Assembly: GCA_032718475.1 (NCBI GenBank)
Contig: JAUCBJ010003505.1
Location: forward strand, 1 to 62,703
Direction of reading: 5' to 3'
Origin: Nemertoderma westbladi
Taxonomy: Eukaryota; Xenacoelomorpha; Nemertodermatida; Nemertodermatidae
DNA: 62,703 bases
Shown here: piece by piece, positions 32,625-44,823 of the stretch
Position numbering within the stretch: the first letter of the stretch is position 1
How the letters are laid out: each line of letters starts with the position of its first letter
Made by a program: the position numbers and the translations under genes
The notes under the pieces: model-generated
Told to the model about the DNA's origin: nothing
Seen by the model: the letters and a program-made list of their open reading frames with translations, nothing else
Databases searched by the model: none

Positions 32625-33480
32625 GAATTTCTAAGCAAGCACAATTCGTTAATGTCAATAATTTGTAAACCAACCTGTCATTTGTCTGTCTGTTCGTTTG
32701 TCTGTCTGTTCGTTTTTCTGTCTAGCCATTTCTATGCTGTATAATTTCTATTTTCTATTAAATTATATTTATCATTTCTATTAAATTTCTATGCAGTTGA
32801 AATTCTAAGCAAACACAATTTGTTAATGTCAGAATGTCAATAATTTGTAAACCAACCTGTCATTTGTCTGTCTGTTCGTTTGTCTGTCTGTTCGTTTTTC
32901 TGTCTAGCCATTTCTATGCTGTATAATTTCTATTTTCTATTAAATTATATTTATCATTTCTATTAAATTTCTATGCAGTTGAAATTCTAAGCAAACACAA
33001 TTTGTTAATGTCAGAATGTCAATAATTTGTAAACCAACCTGTCATTTGTCTGTCTGTTCGTTTGTCTGTCGTCGTTCGTTTTTCTGTCTAGCCATTTCTA
33101 TGCTGTATAATTTCTATTTTCTATTAAATTATATTTATCATTTCTATTAAATTTCTATGCAGTTGAAATTCTAAGCAAACACAATTTGTTAATGTCAGAA
33201 TGTCAATAATTTGTAAACCAACCTGTCATTTGTCTGTCTGTTCGTTTGTCTGTCTGTTCGTTTTTCTGTCTAGCCATTTCTATGCTGTATAATTTCTATT
33301 TTCTATTAAATTATATTTATCATTTCTATTAAATTTCTATGCAGTTGAATTTCTAAGCAAACACAATTCGTTAATGTCAGACTCAGAATGTCAATAATTT
33401 GTAAACAAACCTGTCATTTGTCTGTCTGTTCGTTTGTCTGTCTGTTCGTTTTTCTGTCTAGCTATTTCTACAGTTCTATG
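32625..33480. repeat. Tandem satellite, unit about 182-187 bp, about 4.6 copies
   Basis: The landmark CAATAATTTGTAAACCAACC recurs at about 32656, 32838, 33020, 33204 and 33391 (the last with a C-to-A change). Each unit also contains an internal (TGTCTGTCTGTTCGTT) duplication and an AT-rich half. Copies are highly similar, so the expansion is recent. Confidence 0.92.
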
Positions 33481-33862
33481 CAGTATAACTATCAATCACT
33501 GTAAAATGATGATGAGTTGATAATAATTCAATATATTATATAAATCTCAGATACCACAGATACAAGATAACACAGGTACATACTGTAATAATGATTAAAA
33601 GGATTTATATCACTAACTAAAAAATTGGGAAAATGTTGATGGAATTAAAAAAATGTTAAATGGCCAACTCAAGCATTTGGTACGGTCAACTAGTTTCGTT
33701 TACTACTACCTGTAAAGATAATAGACACCAGCTAGACAACCAAAAAGTTGCTGACAAAACTTTGAACAAAACCTAGGCATATTTACAATTATTTATTTAT
33801 TCATGTAGACTGTAGGGTTAGTAGGTAAAATACATCATATATTACTGTATTACAGTTAGGTA

Positions 33863-33982
33863 CAATGGCCAAATCTGGCAATGATTGTGATTGCCATATT
33901 TGGCAACCAAGCAAAATCTGGCAACAATTCTGATTGCCTGATTTGGCAACTATATAAAGCCGTTGTTGCCATATTTGGCAAC
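33863..33982. repeat. Cluster of TTGCCA/TGGCAA palindromes
   Basis: Six or more alternating TTGCCA and TGGCAA words occur in 120 bp, for example TTGCCATATTTGGCAA, which is near-palindromic and appears twice. TTGGC(N5)GCCAA-like spacing can resemble NF-I half sites, but a small duplicated repeat is the simpler reading. Confidence 0.5.
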
Positions 33983-34457
33983 TTAACTAACTCATTGAAT
34001 ATGGATTATATGGTTCTGCGTCATTAAGTCCTTCTATGGCAGTATGGTCATTCCTTAGATCCTGAAATGTTAATGTTAGGCCTAGAAAAAAGGCAAAGGG
34101 GTAGGGCTACAGGTTATACTTATACCGGTAGTGGCATATTCTAAGTTCTAACCAATACAGTGTCAATATATCCTAATAAATGAGGTGAGAATGAGAGTCA
34201 ATAACACAAACACAGACTGACTGGTGATAGTTTTTTTTTGCTTTTTTGAGATTTTTGCTAGTAATCTCTGGCGCTGCTTGGGGAGGTGGTTGATTGTTCT
34301 TTGTACCAATAATAGTTTAGTAGGCTACTGTACGCTACAGCTACATCCTGATATCTGTCAGTTTACTGGTTTATCAGTTTATGGACATTTCTATTTCAGT
34401 TATTTGGTAGGCCTACCTGCCCCACCAGGCTGCAACCTGCAAACCACCACTGAACTG

Positions 34458-34975
34458 AACCGCGCACAACGCCTGCGCACAATTTTTCACCCGTGCAATA
34501 TTGGACAATATACCGCGCATGCACCGAAAAAACGCGCACACCACATTTTAACAATGTAAACGAAAAACATACGCGAGCGAAGCGAGCAAAACTTTTTCAT
34601 TAACGTTGCAAAACGATAAAGAAACGCGAGAAAAACTCAAAGTGATCGAATTTTTTTCATTCTAACAGTGCAAAATTAAAAAGAAACCCGAGCAAATCTC
34701 ACAGTGAGCGAAATGTTTCATTATGATTATACCAGTGCAAAATGCAAAGAAACGAAATTTTTTGTGGCAAATTATTTTTCTCACTTTGAATGCATGTAAA
34801 CTTTTTTACACCTCATCCACCTGTAGGGTACGCGCGCTTTACAACTTGTGATCTTTTGCACAGATTACTGCGCACTTTTGTTGTCTTTCACATATTTTCG
34901 CGCACTTTTATTTCAATTCCGCGCGCTTTTACCGCGCACTATTTCAAATACGCGCACAACGCGTTGCGATTTTTG
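34458..34975. repeat. CGCGCA-rich degenerate repeat block
   Basis: About 500 bp with unusually many CGCGCAC, GCGAGCGAAGCGAGC and GCGCGCTTTT words in otherwise AT-rich DNA. The outer ends share CGCGCACAACGC. The stretch at about 34564-34770 shows three degenerate repeats of AAAGAAACGCGAG-type sequence. It reads as an old dispersed element. Confidence 0.45.
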
Positions 34976-35604
34976 CACTTCATTTGCAGCCTGATACCTG
35001 CCTACCTACCAGCCTACCTACCCTATCTGCCTTGCTGCCTACAGGTACCGGGGGAGGCACCCCCGGCTTCAACCCTTCGCCTTTTGACATTGACAGTTAA
35101 ATTTTATATTTTCTACCGGTGCCCGGTGCAAAAAAATCCCTGTTCTAGTTCCTTCAATGTCATTATCATATTTATTTCCTTAACAAAATTAATAGGACCG
35201 GCCGTAAAGCCACAACGTACGTACACCACGTCCAGTGAATATAGTGCAGAAGTGTCTTTATTGATGTACCTGGACACGGGACCCCCAAATGTTTCTACAA
35301 ATCTTACCGTAATGAAATCGCATGAAACTTTAAACAGAAATAGTTACTTTGGATATGCTGGATTGATACCTTTGGGTATAAAAATATTTTGTAAATGTGA
35401 GACTTATCTTAAATTTTTTAACAAATGACTTTTGACTTGTGTTACCATTGGAGCAAAGGAGGTGTAATTTTGACGTTCTAAAAACAGTTGTCAGGTGACA
35501 ATTTTTTTGGAAATGTGATGCATACCCAACCCATCAAGACTAAATTGACTTAAAAAAAGGGGGTGGCAGTAAATTGTCCCTCGTTACAGGTTCATTAGGT
35601 TCCA

Positions 35605-35820
35605 CCTTGCTGTAGTGCTGTAGTGGTAGTGGTTACATTGAATTCCCATCTCTCTGGAGGTTGTGGGTTCGAACCTCGCATGGGCCACGGCAGTTTTCTT
35701 TTTGGTACGAATGATTTGAAGTGGCTATAGAATGGGGTATCTCTTTCTCCGCCTTGCATCCTTAAATGGTAGCTCTAAGCTAACGGCCGAAGAAAACTTT
35801 ACTTCTTTGCTTTTTTTTAC
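35605..35820 (+). mobile_element. tRNA-derived SINE, copy 1
   Basis: The head has an A-box-like GTAGTGGTTACATTGAATTC and a B box GGGTTCGAACC (35665-35675). A body follows with GGCAGTTTTC and a TTGGTACGAATGATTTGAA segment, then CCGCCTTGCATCCTTAAATG and a T-run. The same body follows the B boxes at 56012 and, in part, 58027, which defines a family. Confidence 0.75.
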
Positions 35821-35939
35821 AAGTGTTAACAAGTATATACTGTACTGCATCTTAAACAATAGTTGGTAAGTATATGTTAAAAAAATATATAAATTTTCAT
35901 AATAATTTAACAAACTAATTGGCAACTATCAAACAACTT

Positions 35940-36062
35940 AGGAAACTGGTAATACCGGTAAAATTCCGGCTGGAATTGACCCCATTCCGGCAATTCCGGC
36001 CGGAACCGGAATCGGGCAATAACCGCCGGAATTCCGGCCGGAACAGAATTCCGGAACATCCC
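35940..36062. repeat. TTCCGG/CCGGAA cluster
   Basis: A 120-bp patch is made of overlapping TTCCGGCCGGAA-type palindromes, at least nine TTCCGG or CCGGAA words. It stands out in AT-rich DNA. ETS factors bind GGAA cores, but the palindromic, degenerate structure favours a simple repeat. Confidence 0.6.
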
Positions 36063-36590
36063 TATTGCTAAGGAAAGAAATAGGAAATTGAAAGTGATCC
36101 GCATAATATATTTTTATAGACTTTTTTGGGGGTATTAACAAGGTAATGTAGAATACAACATAATTGGTTTGGATGAATTGCGAATTTGTTATGGGTTGAC
36201 CCCCTTTTTTGGCTAGATTGACTCTCCTATAGGCCCGGCCCTATATAATAATGCTATAGTACGTTGATATTCATACCCGTACGCCGTACATAAACAAAGT
36301 GTTCCGTATGTATTCTGACTCACCCAGTAAGGATGAGCTAGGTGAAACTATTTCTGTTTTAAATTTCATTCAATCTCATTAAATTTGTAGAAATATTTTG
36401 GAGTGGGGCGGGGGGGGGGGGGGGGGGGGGGCTTTTGTCACAATTTTCCACTAAGCAACTCCACTACTAGCCAGCTAGAATACTGGACCGGTACTGGTAT
36501 TTAATATGATGTTGGTAGGCCTATAGGATATTATTTATTATTATTATGGTTATTGTATTATTATATCATACCATCACACCGTTTGGGGAG

Positions 36591-37330
36591 CGTTCATAAA
36601 GTAGGCGTATGTCACGCAAACCTTCCCGATTTTTTACCCCCTCCCCCTCTGTCACAAAGTGTCAGGCAAGCTTGACCGCCCCCCCTCCCCCCTCTGTCAC
36701 ATTAGTAAAATTGTAGGCCTAATACCCCCAAACAAAAACCCGCCCCCACCCCGGGTCAGAGTAAAACGCTGATCCGGATTCTACATTTAACATTATTCCT
36801 ACGGAAGTCGATTTTTTTTACATTTTTATAACTCCCAAAAATAAAACTATGACCTATCTATTGATTGACTTTAGTTTATTGTTTTGGTTAAAATAACGCG
36901 CCACTGTAACCTGCTCCTTTCCCTTAATTGATAATTTTGGAATATATTATTTATTTTATCAATATAATAAATATATTTAAATAAATATATTAATTATTAA
37001 TTATATATAGTGTTCATCTATATAAATAACAGGTATTACAGTGTGAGAGTCAATGGCTTCTATGTCCTACTCAATTTATCGATTATACTCAATGTTATTG
37101 AGTTTATTGTTTTCCTTAAAGTTACCTACTCAACTACAAATGTGTTAGTCAAAGTCTAGTAGAATTAAAGCCTCGAACATCGCCTTGACCGTCACAAAAG
37201 TCGACCACCAACCCCCCCCCCCCCCCCCCCCCCCCCCTCTGTCACAAAATGTCATGCAAGCTCAAACCCACCCCCCCCCCCCCCCTCCCTCCCCTCCTAG
37301 TCATAGCGGTACTTTATGATACGCCCCCTT
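36591..37330. mobile_element. Non-autonomous DNA transposon with terminal inverted repeats, upstream of the first visible tetraspanin exon
   Basis: The left end (GGGAGCGTTCATAAAGTAGG) and the reverse complement of the right end (GGGGGCGTATCATAAAGTAC) match over about 30 bp. The sub-terminal regions are C-rich with GTCACAAA(G/A)TGTCA(G/T)GCAAGC on both sides, and C-homopolymers are expanded at 37204-37236 and 37270-37284. The 740-bp interior has no transposase. It includes one copy of the dispersed TTTATTGTTTTGGTTA motif at 36872. It ends 45 bp before the exon at 37375. Confidence 0.65.
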
Positions 37331-37374
37331 GACCGGTATATATTAAAATGTTTTTTATTGTTTATTCTATCTAG

Positions 37375-40300
37375 GTGTTTGCCGCGGGATTATTCTACCT
37401 CTCGGCCTATATATTCAGTGAATATGGAGACTACGGCAGCGCCATATCTGTACGATACATGATAGCCCCTGGCGTTGTACTTATCGTTGTGAGTAATCGA
37501 TTTTACTTTCGGGTCTTGTTACTTTGGGGACCGTTGTTTCAACCGTTTCTAATTGCCATTCTACAGCTGTCGAGCTGGGTGCCGGTACCTATTGCTTGAC
37601 TGCCTCTGCCTGATATTTTTTGGTTATAGAGTGACTACTGACTGTCTGACCATATGGTATCCCTCAATTACTAATTAGTAAAGTGATCGTTTATTGTTTT
37701 GGTTAGAAAAGCCGCCTCTGTAACCTGATCCTTTCCGTCAATTGGTAAAGTGGTCGTTTATTGTTTTGTTTAGAAAAGCCTGCCTCTGTAACCTGCTTCT
37801 TCCCCTCAATTGGTTTATGACGTGTGTTACTTATTTATGAATAAATTTTTATGAAAAAATTATAAGAAGTTTTTCATAAAATAAGCTGTATACCGTATAA
37901 AACTGTTTCATACTACGGCCCCCAAAGTAATTATACCCTTACTTTCAGTTCAGTACGGCAGCTACTAACCCTTTACCAGCACCGGTATCAGTACAGAAAA
38001 ATAGTATAACAAATATACCTGTATAATATTTAAACTAAATCAGCCAATATCAATCGCTTGTGGATGGAGATTTGATAAATTGGAAACAGGTTTATGTTTA
38101 CCAGAACAGAGAACAAGTTCCTCTGTGCTTGGGCAGATTCAAACCGTTTCCTGTATACTGGACGAGGTTCCTGTACACTGGACGAGTTTCCTGTATACTG
38201 GACGAGGTTCTTGTATACTGGAACAGGTTCCTGTATACTGGACGAGGTTCATATATACTGGACGAGTTTCCTGTATACTGGACGAGGTTCCTGTATACAG
38301 GTGGACGAGGTTCTTGTATACTGGACGAGGTTTATGTATACTGGACGAGTTTCCTGTATACTGGACGAGGTTCCTGTATACTGGACGAGGTTCCTGTATA
38401 CTGGACGAGGTTCCTGTATACTGGACGAGGTTCCTGTATACTGGACGAGGTTCCTGTATACAGGTGGACGAGGTTCTTGTATACTGGACGAGGTTTATGT
38501 ATACTGGACGAGTTTCCTGTATACTGGACGAGGTTTATGTATACTGGACGAGTTTCCTGTATACTGGACGAGGTTCCTGTATACTGGACGAGGTTTATGT
38601 ATACTGGACGAGTTTCCTGTATACTGGACGAGGTTCCTGTATACTGGACGAGGTTCCTGTATACTGGACGAGGTTCCTGTATACTAGACAAGGTTCCTGT
38701 ATACTGGACGAGGTTCCTGTACACTGGACGAGTTTCCTGTATACTGGACGAGTTTCCTGTATACTGGACGAGGTTCTTGTATACTGGAACAGGTTCCTGT
38801 ATACTGGACGAGGTTCATATATACTGGACGAGTTTCCTGTATACTGGACGAGGTTCCTGTATACAGGTGGACGAGGTTCTTGTATACTGGACGAGGTTTA
38901 TGTATACTGGACGAGTTTCCTGTATACTGGACGAGGTTCCTGTATACTGGACGAGGTTCCTGTATACTGGACGAGGTTCCTGTATACTGGACGAGGTTCC
39001 TGTATACTGGACGAGGTTCCTGTATACAGGTGGACGAGGTTCTTGTATACTGGACGAGGTTTATGTATACTGGACGAGTTTCCTGTATACTGGACGAGGT
39101 TCCTGTATACTGGACGAGGTTCCTGTATACTGGACGAGGTTCCTGTATACTGTAAGGTTCCTGTATACTGGACGAGGTTCCTGTATACTGGACGAGGTTC
39201 CTGTATACTGGACGAGGTTCCTGTATACTGGACGAGGTTCCTGTATACTAGACAAGGTTCCTGTATACTGGACGAGGTTCTTGTATACTGGACGAGGTTC
39301 CTGTATACCGGTGGACGTGGTTCCTTTATATTGGACGAGGTTCCTGTATACCGGTGGACGAGGTTCCTTTATACTGGACGAGGTTCATGTATACTGGACA
39401 AGGTTCCTGTATACTGGACGAGGTTCTTGTATACTGGACGAGGTTCCTGTATACCGGTGGACGAGGTTCCTTTATATTGGACGAGGTTCCTGTATACCGG
39501 TGGACGAGGTTCCTTTATACTGGACGAGGTTCCTGTATACTGGACAAAGTTCCTGTATACTGGACGAGGTTCCTGTATACTGGACGAGGATCCTGTATAC
39601 TGGACGAGGTACCTGTATACCGGACGAGGATCCTGTATACTGGACGAGGTTCCTGTATACTGGACAAGGTTCCTGTATACTGGACGAGGTTCTTGTATAC
39701 TGGACGAGGTTCCTGTATACCGGTGGACGAGGTTCCTGTATACCGGTGGACGAGGTTCCTTTATACTTGACGAGGTTCCTGTATACCGGTGGACGAGGTT
39801 CCTGTATACTGGACGAGGTTCCTTTATACTGGACGAGGATCCTGTATACTGGACGAGGTACCTGTATACTGGACGAGGTTCCTGTATACTGGACGAGGTT
39901 CCTGTATACTGGACAATGTTCCTGTATACTGGACGATGTTTTCCTGTAGTATACCGGCACTGAGTTAAATAAATTGCTAACAGACCGTCACTGATTCCGT
40001 CTGTTATTCTCTATAGGTCGGTGTATTCCTGTTCGTGACCTCTATTATCGGTTGCTGCGGTGTCTTCCGCGACCACAAGTGTCTCCTAGGAACTTTCTTC
40101 GGTCTGGTTCTCTTCATCTTCCTCTTGGAAGTTCTTACCGGAACTCTCGGCTTCGTTTACAAAGACAAAGTTAGTTTCATTTTCTAATTTTTCATTATCC
40201 GTTTTTGTTGTATAATTTACCAATTTAATATTCTTGGAATCTTCAATGAAGTGGCGTTTAAGTCCCAAATTACCATAGAAGGAAATGTGTGTCAGTTGCG

Positions 40301-43300
40301 AATTTATTAGAAAATGAATTTGTTATGTAACTCCAGACGAGATGAGATAGGGTGTACATAATGTATAACTTTATACGGCGAGTGAAAATATGTTCTTATG
40401 GTGGGTGAGAGTTGTTTATATACGGTGGGTGAACCATCCAGGAAAGTCTTAGATTGTTTTATGTCCGTTTTATGTCCTGTTTTATTTCGACTAGGTGTCG
40501 GACTCGATTCACGATGAGATAACGACGTTGGTAGACGACTACAACGGCACCTCTTCAGATACACCGATTGATTTTATTCAGAACACTGGCCAGTGCTGCG
40601 GTGTGTTCAACTACACTGACTGGGCTGATACAGACTGGGGCATTAAACATCCGTGAGTTCGTTCGACCTAAAGTCGACGAGATTGGGTGAAAATCTGAAC
40701 TTATTATCACTTTAATATATAACAACTCGCATTTGTTTCTCTTTAATTAAGCTATACATTGAGTACACAGATATGGGCCTTGTCCCTACGTGTTCGTTAA
40801 GCATAACTGTAAGGGTAAGCCATCATCAGCGAACGTTTAGTTAGTTATATTGGCTTTCAACACTTTCACACAGACTTTTTGAAAATAGGCCACTGTATAA
40901 TTAATAGTAATGGTTCGATGAGGGCTCACAGTGCTGTGAAACGAAACATAATGTTTAATTGTTTGACTATAAACCTTTATAAGTAAAATTAAACTAAACG
41001 CACTGATTATTTCCTATTTCCTACGATTTGTTTATTTCTAGGGGACTTGTACCCACCAGCTGTTGCTTGGATACCGTTGCAAACTGTACTGGAAATCTAT
41101 TCGATCTCGATTCCATAAACCAGGAGGTTAGTTATGACTTGGGTTGGGTCTTCCTATATTAATTACCCAAATTCGAACCATTCCTATTCAACTTGGATCA
41201 GTACTCTGGGTGTCTCAGACAACACGGCATTGTTGGGCTGTTACACGATATGGTTACACTAGTATTTATTCTCCATGGCTGTTACACGATATTGTTACAC
41301 TAATTTATTCTCCAGGGCTGCTGTTACCCGATATTGTCACACTAATTTATTCTCCAGGGCTGCTGTTGCACGATATTGTTACACTAATTTATTCTCCAGG
41401 GTTGTTACACAATATTGTTACACTAATTTATTTTCCAGGGTTGTTACACGATATTGTCACACTAATTTATTCTCCAGGGCTGCTGTTACACGATATTGTC
41501 ACACTAATTTATTCTCCAGGGCTGCTGTTGCACGATATTGTTACACTAATTTATTCTCCAGGGTTGTTACACAATATTGTTACACTAATTTATTTTCCAG
41601 GGTTGTTACACGATATTGTCACACTAATTTATTCTCCAGGGCTGATGTTACACGATATTGTCACACTAATTTATTATCCAGGGCTGTTACACGATATTGT
41701 CGCACTAATTTATTCTCCAGGGTTGTTACACAATATTGTCACACTAATTTATTCTCCAGTGCTGTTACACGATATTGTCACACTAATTTATTCTCCAGGG
41801 CTGCTGTTACACGATATTGTCACACTAATTTATTCTCCAGGGCTGTTACACGATATTGTCGCACTAATTTATTCTCCAGGGCTGCTGTTACACGATATTG
41901 TCACACTAATTTATTCTCCAGTGCTGTTACACGATATTGTCACACTAATTTATTCTCCAGGGCTGCTGTTACACGATATTGTCACACTAATTTATTCTCC
42001 AGGGCTGTTACACGATATTGTCACACTAATTTATTCTCCAGGGCTGTTACACGATATTGTCACACTAATTTATTCTCCAGGGCTGTTACACGATATTGTC
42101 ACACTAATTTATTCTCCAGGGCTGCTGTTGCACGATATTGTTACACTTATTTATTTTCCAGGGTTGTTACACGATATTGTCACACTAATTTATTCCCCAG
42201 GGCTGCTGTTACACGATATTGTTACACTAATTTATTCCCCAGGGCTGTTACACGATATTGTCACACTAATTTATTTTCCAGGGTTGTTACACGATATTGT
42301 CACACTAATGTATTCTCCAGGGCTGCTGTTACACGATAGTGTTACATTAATTTATTCCCCAGGGCTGTTACACGATATTGTTACACTAATTTATTATCCA
42401 GGGTTGTTACACGATATTGTCACACTAATTTATTTTCCAGGGCTGTTACACGATATTGTCACACTAATTTATTCTCCAGGGCTGTTACACGATATTGTTA
42501 CACTAATTTATTCTCCAGAGTTGTTACACGATATTGTTACACTAATTTATTTTCCAGGGTTGTTACACGATATTGTTACACTAATTTATTCTCCAGGGTT
42601 GTTACACGATATTATTACACTAATTTATTCTCCAGGGTTGTTACACGATATTGTAACACTAATTTATTTTCCAGGGTTGTTGCACGATATTGTTACACTA
42701 ATTTATTCTCCAGGGTTGTTACACGATATTGTTACACTAATTTATTCTCCAGGGCTGTTACACGATATTGTTACACTGTATTTTATTCTCCAGGGTTGAT
42801 ACACGATATTGTTACACTAATTTATTCTCCAGGGCTGTTACATGATGTTGTTACACTAATTTATTCTCCAGGGTTGTTGCACGATATTGTTACACTAATT
42901 TATTCTCCAGGGTTGTTACACGATATTGTTACACTAATTTATTTTCCAGGGTTGTTACACGATATTGTTACACTAATTTATTCTCCAGGGCTGCTGTTAC
43001 ACGATATTGTCACACTAATTTATTCACCAGGGTTGTTACACGATATTGTTACACTAATTTATTCTCCAGGGCTGTTACACGATATTGTTACACTGTATTT
43101 TATTCTCCAGGGTTGATACACGATATTGTTACACTAATTTATTCTCCAGGGTTGTTGCACGATATTGTTACACTAATTTATTCTCCAGGGTTGTTACACG
43201 ATATAGTTACACTAATTTATTCCCCAGGGCTGCTGTTACACGATATTGTCACACTAATTTATTCTCCAGGGCTGTTACACGATATTGTTACACTAATTTA

Positions 43301-44823
43301 TTCTCCAGGGTTGTTACACTATATTGTTACACTAATTTATTTTCAAGGGCTGCTGTTACACGATATTGTCACACTAATTTATTCTCCAGGGCTGTTACAC
43401 GATATTGTTACACTAATTTATTCTCCAGGGTTGTTACACTATATTGTTACACTAATTTATTTTCCAGGGTTGTTACACGATATAGTTACACTAATTTATT
43501 CTCCAGGGCTGCTGTTACACGATATTGTCACACTAATTTATTCTCCAGGGCTGTTACACGATATTGTTACACTAATTTATTCTCCAGGGTTGTTACACTA
43601 TATTGTTACACTAATTTATTTTCCAGGACTGTTACACGATATTGTCACACTAATTTATTCTCCAGGGCTGTTACACGATATTGTTACACTAATTTATTCT
43701 CCAGGGTTGTTACACTATATTGTTACACTAATTTATTTTCCAGGGCTGTTACACGATATTGTTACACTAATTTATTTTCCAGGGTTGTTAGACGATATTG
43801 TCACACTAATTTATTCTCCATAGGGCTGTTACACGATAGTGTTACACTAATTTATTTTCCAGGGTTGTTACACGATATTGTCACACTAATTTATTTTCCA
43901 GGGCTGCTGTTACCACACTAATTTATTATCCAGGGCTGTTACACGATATTGTTACACGAATTTATTCTCCATAGGGCTGTTAAACACGATATTGTTACAC
44001 TAATTTATTCTCCAGGGTTGTTACACGATATTGTTACACTAATTTATTCTCCAGGGCTGCTGTTACACGATATTGTCACACTAATTTATTCTCCAGGGCT
44101 GTTACACGATATTGTTACACTAATTTATTTTCCAGGGTTGTTAGACGATATTGTCACACTAATTTATTCTCCATAGGGCTGTTACACGATAGTGTTACAC
44201 TAATTTATTTTCCAGGGTTGTTACACGATATTGTCACACTAATTTATTTTCCAGGGCTGCTGTTACCACACTAATTTATTATCCAGGGCTGTTACACGAT
44301 ATTGTTACACGAATTTATTCTCCATAGGGCTGTTAAACACGATATTGTTACACTAATTTATTCTCCAGGGTTGTTACACGATATTGTTACACTAATTTAT
44401 TCTCCAGGGTTGTTACACGATATTGTTACACGAATTTATTCTCCATAGAGCTGTTACACGATATTGTTACACTAATTTATTCTCCAGTGCTGTTATACGA
44501 TATTGTTACACGAATTTATTCTCCATAGGGCTGTTAAACACGATATTGTTACACTAATTTATTCTCCAGGGTTGTTACACGATATTGTTACACTAATTTA
44601 TTCTCCAGTGCTGTTATACGATATTGTTCCACTGTATTTTATTCTCCAGGGTTGTTACTCGATGCTCAACGATTTATTCCACAACAACTTCGCCTACATC
44701 GCGGCTACTGGTATCGGTTTCGCAGCCATCCTCTTTATCGTTCTCGTATCCACTTGCGTTCTCATGTGTCGCTCTAGAGAGGACGTTCCCTACATCAACA
44801 TAACCGGCGAGTTGAGGGCCTAA
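37375..44823 (+). CDS. Tetraspanin, last five coding exons (N-terminal exon outside or not found)
   Basis: A four-pass membrane scaffold protein that organises partner receptors in tetraspanin-enriched domains. Exons: 37375-37488, 40017-40169, 40495-40652, 41042-41126 and 44650-44823, all with GT/AG borders and compatible phases (0, 0, 2, 0). They encode the end of TM1 and the small loop, TM2 (APGVVLIV plus VGVFLFVTSIIGCCG), TM3 (LLGTFFGLVLFIFLLEVL), the large extracellular loop, and TM4 (AATGIGFAAILFIVLVSTCV) with a short tail. The large loop has the diagnostic QCCGVFNYTDW, then TSCC, ANC and GCY, giving six cysteines, and N-glycosylation sequons (NGT, NYT, NCT). The start Met and the first half of TM1 are missing. 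Introns 1 and 4 are filled by minisatellites; intron 4's repeat unit overlaps the acceptor of the last exon. Confidence 0.93.
37685..37813 (+). repeat. Two copies of a dispersed about 60-bp motif (nine copies in the window)
   Basis: Each copy reads close to GTTTATTGTTTTGGTTAGAA, then a pair of short gaps, then CTGTAACCTGCTCCTTTCCC. Further copies lie at about 24333-24386 (-), 36872-36930, 47264-47327, 50328-50388, 53421-53479 (-), 60852-60910 and 60935-60990. Some sit inside G/C-ended inverted-repeat elements, others alone. Confidence 0.8.
38143..39945 (+). repeat. 20-bp minisatellite in tetraspanin intron 1 with higher-order structure
   Basis: About 88 units of GACGAGGTTCCTGTATACTG, with 23-bp variants where CAGGTG or CCGGTG replaces CTG. 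Blocks of units are themselves duplicated: the run containing GGAACAGG and ATATATACTGG at about 38220-38260 recurs near 38785-38825, 564 bp on. Three 20-bp units make 60 bp, so long stop-free frames appear by chance. Confidence 0.97.
41234..44649 (+). repeat. 39/42-bp minisatellite of 3' splice-site units filling tetraspanin intron 4
   Basis: About 85 units run up to the acceptor of the last exon. Each contains a branch-site-like ACTAAT, a short pyrimidine tract and an acceptor (ACTAATTTATTCTCCAG), followed by GGTTGTTACACGATATTG. The last exon begins GGTTGTTACTCGATG, so the unit includes about 15 bp derived from the exon. Length variants are 39 or 42 bp (an extra CTG). A segment of about 210 bp near 43782 is repeated near 44137. 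If an upstream unit were used as acceptor the frame would meet TAA after about eight codons. Confidence 0.97.

Noticed and set aside
38060-39963. Two overlapping 620-codon frames (and several antisense ones)
   Set aside because: They are translations of the 20-bp minisatellite in tetraspanin intron 1. A 60-bp period of three units keeps several frames free of stops, and the peptide has no known fold.
40905-40975. Second hammerhead-like sequence (CGATGAGGG...hairpin...ACGAAACAT) in tetraspanin intron 3
   Set aside because: GATGA and GAAAC are present, but the preceding core bases are wrong, and apart from the CACAG/CTGTG pairing the stem II sequence does not pair. Likely chance or old decay.
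41144-44823. Long frames of the LLHDIVTLIYSPG type
   Set aside because: These are the 39/42-bp minisatellite in tetraspanin intron 4. Unit lengths divisible by three keep frames open. The only real coding part is the final exon at 44650-44823, which is in another frame.
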